Below are positions 59,400 to 64,000 of a stretch of 64,000 bases of DNA, piece by piece. The notes beneath the pieces were generated by a model. It was not told the DNA's origin. It saw only the letters and a program-made list of their open reading frames with translations, and did not search any database. The stretch comes from Rhodopseudomonas sp. BR0M22. Lineage in GTDB: Bacteria; Pseudomonadota; Alphaproteobacteria; Rhizobiales; Xanthobacteraceae. Each line of letters starts with the position of its first letter. Position 1 is the first letter of the stretch. The stretch spans positions 17,393 through 81,392 of the forward strand of contig NZ_QUMK01000016.1 of NCBI RefSeq assembly GCF_010907035.1, in the 5' to 3' direction. Both the position numbers and the translations under genes were made by a program.

Positions 59400-59939
59400 T
59401 CAGGTCTGGTAGTTGATCAGCAGCGCGGTGAACGATCCCGATGCGGCCGCGGAGCCGCTGGCGCTGTAGGCGCTGGCCGTCGACGATTGCTGATCCTGCA
59501 ACAGTTGCAGGAACTGCTTCAGAATGTCGCTGATGTCCGACGAGGACGACGTGTCGGTCGAACTGCCCGACGCGCTGGCCGCCGAGGCATCGTCCGGCGG
59601 CGGACCGCCGGGACCGCCCGGGGGCGGGCCGCCGGCGAAGGTGCTCTTGAATACGTTCTGCAGCTCGGTGGCCTGGTCGGTGGTCAGCTTGCCGCTCGAG
59701 ACTTCGCCGGCGATCAGATCGTCGATCTTGGATTTCAGATCGGTGGGAGGCGAATCCGAACTGCTGCTCGAGCGGCTGCTCTGCAGCGCCGAGTCGATGT
59801 CCTGCAAGGCGGAGGACAGCGCGTCGGCGTCGCTGGACTTCACGCTACCGGACGAGACTTCAGACGCCAGCTCTTTCTGGAGGAGCTGCAGCGGAGACAG
59901 ATAGCTGCCGCCTGCGGCGGCGGAGGGAATGGAGATCAT
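59400..59939 (-). CDS. Ser/Pro-rich protein with duplicated EF-hand-like helical units
   Basis: A 179-residue hydrophilic protein of unknown function. Two related units are visible: residues 20-53 (LQKELASEVSSGSVKSSDAD, then LSSALQDIDSALQ) and 71-100 (IDDLIAGEVSSGKLTTDQAT, then LQNVFKSTF). Each has a helix, an SSG-containing loop with Asp/Ser and a second helix, an EF-hand-like or helical-repeat pattern, but loop acidic residues are too few to claim calcium binding. A Gly/Pro-rich linker (AGGPPPGGPGGPPPDD) and a Ser/Ala tail follow. There is no signal peptide; export by another route is possible. A clear terminator follows. Confidence 0.7.
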   Translation of the reverse strand: MISIPSAAAGGSYLSPLQLLQKELASEVSSGSVKSSDADALSSALQDIDSALQSSRSSSSSDSPPTDLKSKIDDLIAGEVSSGKLTTDQATELQNVFKSTFAGGPPPGGPGGPPPDDASAASASGSSTDTSSSSDISDILKQFLQLLQDQQSSTASAYSASGSAAASGSFTALLINYQT

Positions 59940-60104
59940 GGCAGACTCCGGGTTTGGATCGGAGCCGACGCTATGGTTAATGGATTAACAAGATCTTCGC
60001 CAAAGCCCTGAATTAGTTGCGGGTTTTTGCGCAAGGCCAGTTAGAAACAATCGGAAACAAGATTCTCCGCTACACTTCCGGCAAAACATCGCAAAACCCC
60101 GGCC

Positions 60105-60827
60105 ATGAACAGCACACCGCCATCGATCCTGGTCGTCGAAGACGACCGCGAGACCCGCGCGCTGATCGCCAAGTATCTGCGCGCCAACAACTGCAACGTC
60201 GCCACCGCCGCGGACGGCCGCGAGATGGAGCGCTGGATTGCGGACCATCGCGTCGACCTCGTCGTGCTCGACGTGATGTTGCCGGGCGAAGACGGGCTCA
60301 GCCTGTGCCGGAAGATCCGCGCCAATTCGGCGCTGCCGATCATCATGCTGACGGCGCGCGGCGACGACGTCGACCGCATCCTCGGCCTCGAAATGGGCGC
60401 CGACGATTACTTGCCGAAGCCGTTCAATCCGCGCGAGCTGCTGGCGCGGATCCGCTCGGTGCTGCGCCGCCAAGCGAGCGCCGTCACTGCCAGCGCCACG
60501 CCCGGCGCCACCACGCTCGGCTTCCTCGGCTGGCGGATGGATTGCCGGCGGCGCGAACTGCGCAATCCCGAGGGCGCGCTGGTGGCGATGACCAGCGCCG
60601 AATTCGATCTGCTGCAGGCGCTGTGCGAGCGCGCCGGCCGGGTGCTGTCGCGCGAGGCGCTGCTCGATCTCACCCACGGCCGCAATGTCGGCGCGTTCGA
60701 ACGCTCGATCGACGTGCTGATCAGCCGCATCCGCCGCAAGATCGAGCCCGATCCGCGCGAGGCGACCCTGATCAAGACGGTGCGGGCCGGCGGCTACGTG
60801 TTCACGCCCGAGGTCGAAACCGCATGA
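60105..60827 (+). CDS. OmpR-family response regulator
   Basis: A 240-residue two-component regulator. The receiver domain (residues 7-120) has the acidic pair EDD near residue 12, the phosphoacceptor Asp56 in LVVLDVMLPGEDG, Thr in IIMLTARGD, and Lys in YLPKPFNPREL. A winged-helix DNA-binding domain of the Trans_reg_C type follows (about 135-235: AEFDLLQALCERAGRVLSRE, then VDISRIRRKI-like ISRIRRKIEPDPRE and TVRAGGYVF). It forms an operon with the histidine kinase, overlapping by the ATGA at 60824. The start ATG at 60105 (MNSTPPSILVVEDD) is the natural one. Confidence 0.95.
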   Translation: MNSTPPSILVVEDDRETRALIAKYLRANNCNVATAADGREMERWIADHRVDLVVLDVMLPGEDGLSLCRKIRANSALPIIMLTARGDDVDRILGLEMGADDYLPKPFNPRELLARIRSVLRRQASAVTASATPGATTLGFLGWRMDCRRRELRNPEGALVAMTSAEFDLLQALCERAGRVLSREALLDLTHGRNVGAFERSIDVLISRIRRKIEPDPREATLIKTVRAGGYVFTPEVETA

Positions 60828-62155
60828 GCCTGCGCGCGCGGCTGCCGGCGCTGAGTTTCAGCCTCAAGCCCAAGGGCATTCGTGGCCAGATCGCGATCCT
60901 GGTGCTGGCCTCGATCATCGCCAGCCATCTGATCATCGCGGTGGCGTTCTTCGCCAACCGGCCGGACATGCCGCGTCCGCCGCAGCCCGAGCCGCATCAG
61001 CTCTTTGCGCTCGCCGAACTGATCGGCCGCACGCCCGCGGCCGAGCGACCGCAGTTGATCGCCACGATCGCAGCCGCGTTCCCGCAGCTCGACCTCGTGA
61101 GTCTTTCCAGTTCGGCACGGCCGCGCGACACCGCCTGGCCACCGCATCAGGTCGACTATCTCCGCTGGCACCTCGGCCCGGACTACCGGGTCGATCTCGC
61201 CGGCGACGACAGAGTGGCGATCACCCTACCCGACGGCGCAGCAATCACCGCGCGGCTGCCGCCGGACCGCCGACGGCCGGTGCTCGGCAATCCGTGGATG
61301 GCGTCGCTGCTGATCGGCGTGGTCAGCCTCGCGCTGCTCGGGCTGTGGGCGGCACGGACGCTGGCGGCGCCGCTGTCGGCCTTTGCCACGGCGGCCGAGA
61401 CCTTCAGCCTGGATAGTTCGGACGCGCCGCTGCCGGAGCGCGGCCCGGCCGAGATCCGCTCGCTGGCGCGGGCGCTGAACCGGATGCGCGAGCGCATCAC
61501 CACGCTGATCGAGGATCGCACCCGGATGCTGGCGGCGATCAGCCACGATCTGCGCACCCCGATCACCCGGATGCGGCTGCGCGCCGAATTCATCGAGGAC
61601 GATCACCAGCGCACCCAGACGCTGCACGATCTCGACCAGATGGGCGCGATGCTGACCGCGGTGCTGACCTTCCTGCGCGACGGCGCCACCCGCGACGCGC
61701 CGACCCTGATCGACCTCGCCAGCGCGATGCAACTGATCGCCGATCAGTTCGCCGACACCGGCGCCACGGTCGCCTATCAGGGCCCCGAGCATGCGATGGC
61801 GATGGCGCGCCCCGGCGATCTGCATCGCGCGGTCACCAATCTGGTCGAGAACGCGGTGCGGTTCGGCACCGAGGTGACGATCCGGCTGACGCCGACACCG
61901 AACGCGATCAGCATCGAGATCGAGGACGACGGCCCCGGCATCGCCGACGCCGACAAGGACAGCGTGATGCAGCCGTTCGTGCGCGGCGACAACGCCCGCA
62001 ACATGGACGACAGCTCCTCGTTCGGCCTCGGCCTGTCGATCGCCCGCGCCATCGCCCGCGGCCACCGCGGCGACCTCACCCTGCACGACCGCAAGCCGCA
62101 CGGCCTGATCGCGCGGATCACCCTGCCCCGCCAGGCCGCGAATCGTACGACCTGA
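60824..62155 (+). CDS. Sensor histidine kinase
   Basis: A 443-residue membrane kinase, partner of the preceding regulator. Two membrane segments (about 22-43 and 158-178) bracket a periplasmic sensor of about 115 residues with no recognised domain. A HAMP domain (about 180-232) leads to the HisKA helix with His241 in AAISHDLRTPITRMRL, and a HATPase domain with VENAVRFG (N box), EDDGPGIAD (G1) and SSFGLGLSIARAIARGHRG (G2). This is the EnvZ/RstB-like class. The start ATG at 60824 overlaps the regulator stop (ATGA). A longer frame to 60017 runs antiphase over the regulator and is rejected. Confidence 0.94.
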   Translation: MSLRARLPALSFSLKPKGIRGQIAILVLASIIASHLIIAVAFFANRPDMPRPPQPEPHQLFALAELIGRTPAAERPQLIATIAAAFPQLDLVSLSSSARPRDTAWPPHQVDYLRWHLGPDYRVDLAGDDRVAITLPDGAAITARLPPDRRRPVLGNPWMASLLIGVVSLALLGLWAARTLAAPLSAFATAAETFSLDSSDAPLPERGPAEIRSLARALNRMRERITTLIEDRTRMLAAISHDLRTPITRMRLRAEFIEDDHQRTQTLHDLDQMGAMLTAVLTFLRDGATRDAPTLIDLASAMQLIADQFADTGATVAYQGPEHAMAMARPGDLHRAVTNLVENAVRFGTEVTIRLTPTPNAISIEIEDDGPGIADADKDSVMQPFVRGDNARNMDDSSSFGLGLSIARAIARGHRGDLTLHDRKPHGLIARITLPRQAANRTT

Positions 62156-62257
62156 CCGGCGCGACGCGCCGCATCGTTCCATGCCGCGGCGGGGCTAGCT
62201 CCGCACAGCCCTGCACCAAAGCCACGTTGACACGGCAGGGCAACGGCCTACATTGAG

Positions 62258-62383
62258 CCCGTTCCGAGGGGGGCTCCGACGAGGAGCTGAGATACCGCAC
62301 GCTCGCCGCTTCGATTCGCGAGGCAGGCAAGACCGCGGTGACCCTTTGAACCTGATCCGGGTCATGCCGGCGAAGGGACAGGG
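62258..62383 (+). promoter_or_regulatory. TPP riboswitch (THI element)
   Basis: The conserved aptamer core is present: GAGGGGGGCTCC, GAGCTGAGATACC, then GACCCTTTGAACCTGATC and TCATGCCGGCGAAGGGAC. The thiamine pyrophosphate aptamer spans about 62262-62380. The P1 stem can be drawn as CCC..TCC (62258-62265) with GGGA..GGG (62374-62383), which ends directly at the thiO start codon. Because the purine-rich AAGGGACAGGG before the ATG is part of P1, ligand binding would hide the ribosome-binding site, so translational control is likely. Confidence 0.93.
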
Positions 62384-63535
62384 ATGCATCAGACAGTCGA
62401 AGGCCGCGGCGGGGCCGAATCCGCCAATCTTTCCGCGTTTGCTTCCGTTGCTTCAGCTTCCGTTGCTTCGGCTTCAGTCGGTTCGTCGTCGGCTGCTTCG
62501 GCATTGACCGCCGCGGCGCTGCGCAGCGAGAAGCCGGACCTGCGCAAGGATGCACCGGTGTCGGTGATCGGCGCCGGCATCGCCGGCGCCTGGCAGGCGC
62601 TGCTGCTGGCGCGCGCCGGCCGCAAGGTCAGTCTGTACGAGCGCGGCGACAACGAGATGACACAGGCCACCAGCCATTGGGCCGGCGGCATGCTGGCGCC
62701 GTATTGCGAGGCCGAGGGCGCCGAGCCGATGGTCAGCCAGATCGGCATGCGCTCGCTGGAGATGTGGCGCAAGGAATTCCCGGACGCAGTGTTCAACGGC
62801 TCGCTGGTGGTGGCGCATCCGCGCGACCGCGCCGACTTCGAGCGCTTCGCCAAGATGACCACCGGCCATCAGCGCGTCGACGCCGACGGCATCGCCGAAC
62901 TGGAGCCGGCGCTGGCCGGCCGGTTCCGCGAGGGCCTGTTCTTCCCGGACGAAGGCCATGTCGAGCCGCGGCTGGTGCTGGCGCGCCTGCACGAGCGGCT
63001 GATCGAGGCCGGCGGAGCGATCCATTTCGAATCCGAAATGACGCCGGAAGATCTCGACGGCCTGGTGATCGACTGCCGCGGCCTCGCGGCCCGCGACAAG
63101 GCGCCGGAGCTGCGCGGCGTCAAAGGCGAGATGGTGGTGATCAAGACCGCCGAGGTGCAGCTGTCGCGCCCGGTGCGGCTGATGCACCCGCGCTGGCCGC
63201 TCTACGTCATCCCGCGCCAGAACAATCACTTCATGCTGGGCGCCACCACGGTCGAGAGCGAAGACGAGCTGGTGATGGTGCGCTCGGCGCTGGAACTGCT
63301 GAGCGCGGCTTATGCGGTGCATCCGGCGTTCGGCGAAGCCCATATCGTCGAACTCGGCGCCGGGCTGCGTCCCGCCTTCCCCGACAACCTGCCGCGGATC
63401 GCCATCGGCAACCGCCGCGTCGCCACCAACGGCCTGTATCGTCACGGCTTCCTGATGGCGCCGTCGCTGGCCGAGAAGGTGGTGGCCTATGTCGAGCGCG
63501 GCGAGATCGACAATCAGGTGATGCGATGCTTGTGA
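62384..63535 (+). CDS. thiO: Glycine oxidase ThiO (thiamine biosynthesis)
   Basis: An FAD-dependent enzyme of 383 residues that oxidises glycine to the dehydroglycine used in building the thiazole ring. The dinucleotide-binding loop is VIGAGIAGAWQALLLARAG with YERG after it, near residues 60-85; FAD-oxidase signatures continue to RVATNGLYRHGFLMAPSLAE near the end. The first about 55 residues are unusual: a run of Ser/Ala/Val (low complexity) ahead of the Rossmann fold. The chosen start is ATG 62384, at the end of the riboswitch; a later internal start is possible if the Ser/Ala run is untranslated. It overlaps thiS by ten bases. Confidence 0.9.
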   Translation: MHQTVEGRGGAESANLSAFASVASASVASASVGSSSAASALTAAALRSEKPDLRKDAPVSVIGAGIAGAWQALLLARAGRKVSLYERGDNEMTQATSHWAGGMLAPYCEAEGAEPMVSQIGMRSLEMWRKEFPDAVFNGSLVVAHPRDRADFERFAKMTTGHQRVDADGIAELEPALAGRFREGLFFPDEGHVEPRLVLARLHERLIEAGGAIHFESEMTPEDLDGLVIDCRGLAARDKAPELRGVKGEMVVIKTAEVQLSRPVRLMHPRWPLYVIPRQNNHFMLGATTVESEDELVMVRSALELLSAAYAVHPAFGEAHIVELGAGLRPAFPDNLPRIAIGNRRVATNGLYRHGFLMAPSLAEKVVAYVERGEIDNQVMRCL

Positions 63536-63723
63536 CCATCAACGGCGAACAGCGCGAGATCCAGTCCGCCAGCGTCGCGGCACTGATGACCGAGCTCGAC
63601 TGCACCGGCGGCCACTTCGCCGTCGCGCTCAACTACGACGTCGTCCCCCGCGGCAAATGGGACGAGACGCCCGTCTCTGCCGGCGACGAAATCGAGATTC
63701 TGACGCCGCGGCAGGGGGGATGA
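63526..63723 (+). CDS. thiS: Sulfur carrier protein ThiS
   Basis: A 65-residue ubiquitin-like carrier. It opens MLVTINGEQREI, has the beta-grasp pattern through VAVALNYDVVPR-like FAVALNYDVVPRGKWDE and VSAGDEIEILTPRQGG, and ends in the required Gly-Gly that is adenylated and thiocarboxylated to give the sulfur for thiazole. The ATG at 63526 overlaps the thiO 3' end by ten bases in another frame, so the two are coupled. thiG, the expected next gene, lies beyond the window or elsewhere. Confidence 0.94.
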   Translation: MLVTINGEQREIQSASVAALMTELDCTGGHFAVALNYDVVPRGKWDETPVSAGDEIEILTPRQGG

Positions 63724-63741
63724 GGATGGCCTCCCACACAC

Positions 63742-63842
63742 CGTCATCGCCCGGCTCGACCGGGCGACCCAGTATCCCAGAGCGCCGGCGTTCAGCCGCT
63801 AGCTCTCTGCGATACTGGATCCCCGCCTTCGCGGGGATGACG
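63742..63842. repeat. Family D repeat, extended copy
   Basis: GTCATCGCCCGGCTCGACCGGG with CCAGTATCCC on the left and GATACTGGATCCCCGCC with TTCGCGGGGATGAC on the right make a long dyad of about 100 bases. Its core is shared with the short copy at 24240-24290. Confidence 0.75.
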
Positions 63843-63899
63843 ACTGTGGTGGGGATGAGGATGGCGGTGATACACGCTACGCACCGCGACCTCTCCACT

Positions 63900-64000
63900 C
63901 CCCTCCCCCTTGCGGGGAGGGGTCGGGGGTGGGGGGCCCCAAGCACCGTGCTCGCGTCGCCCTCACCCCAGCCCTCTCCCGCAAGCGGGAGAGGGAGCAG
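63900..64000. repeat. Family E GC-rich repeat at the window edge
   Basis: CTCCCCTTGCGGGGAGGGG is a short dyad; farther on CCCTCTCCCGCAAGCGGGAGAGGG is another. Both belong to common intergenic repeat types in Rhodopseudomonas/Bradyrhizobium genomes. The element continues past the end of the window. The 277 bases after thiS hold only repeats. Confidence 0.7.

Noticed and set aside
60017..60823. The N-terminal extension of the histidine-kinase frame
   Set aside because: It runs out of phase over the response regulator, which has all receiver motifs. The kinase starts at the ATGA overlap at 60824.

Overview
The window is about 64 kb of high-GC alphaproteobacterial chromosome and fits Rhodopseudomonas or a close Nitrobacteraceae/Bradyrhizobiaceae relative. 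The evidence is the gene order around the division and cell-wall (dcw) cluster, a complete arsenite-methylation locus with a Rhodopseudomonas-type ArsM, the intergenic dyad repeats typical of this family, an alphaproteobacterial RNase P RNA, and a FixK-type box. The genus is an inference; the family is much surer.

Layout. 1-7 kb: the 3' end of prmA, a small conserved protein, aminopeptidase P and a Bcr/CflA exporter on the plus strand, then ligA on the minus strand and a solitary GIY-YIG gene bracketed by pairs of palindromic repeats. 7-33 kb: the dcw cluster, all on the minus strand, transcribed from rsmH at 33.1 kb as rsmH-ftsL-ftsI-murE-murF-mraY-murD-ftsW-murG-murC-murB, then ddl-ftsQ-ftsA-ftsZ-lpxC-bamD-recN. 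It is interrupted between murB and ddl by a divergent pair: a plus-strand DUF4239-like membrane protein and a minus-strand GT87-type glycosyltransferase. No mraZ precedes rsmH. 33.1-36.7 kb: a peptidoglycan amidase, an ECF42-type sigma factor with its DGPF/YCII partner, and rnpB. 36.8-38.2 kb: one AT-rich membrane protein of unknown function, clearly unlike its neighbours in composition. 38.2-45.8 kb: an EmrAB-type efflux pump with a divergent TetR gene and a palindromic operator, an extensin-like lipoprotein and a chemoreceptor. 45.8-53.6 kb: a large autotransporter, a HAD hydrolase, and the arsenic locus (acr3, arsC, arsR / arsR, arsM). 53.4-62.2 kb: a DUF3606 protein, a divergent tryptophanase/tyrosine phenol-lyase family enzyme, an L,D-transpeptidase, a small HiPIP-like iron-sulfur protein, a DUF4403 protein, a PRC-barrel protein, a Ser-rich duplicated protein and a two-component system. 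62.2-64 kb: a TPP riboswitch, thiO, thiS, then repeats; thiG is not reached.

How it fits together. The largest block builds lipid II (MurB-G, MraY, Ddl), polymerises and cross-links it at the septum (FtsW, FtsI) and assembles the divisome (FtsL, FtsQ, FtsA, FtsZ). LpxC and BamD add outer-membrane construction, and RecN and LigA add DNA maintenance. Three further genes outside the cluster also concern the wall (amidase, extensin-like protein, L,D-transpeptidase). The arsenic locus can reduce arsenate, export arsenite and methylate arsenite, under two different ArsR proteins.

Most striking for follow-up: the AT-rich orphan membrane protein beside rnpB; the solitary GIY-YIG gene framed by dyad repeats whose ends carry GANTC; a tryptophanase-like enzyme lacking a normally conserved arginine and preceded by a FixK-like box; and the sigma factor whose C-terminus reads antisense into an amidase gene. 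All functional statements rest on motif recognition and context; no database search was run.
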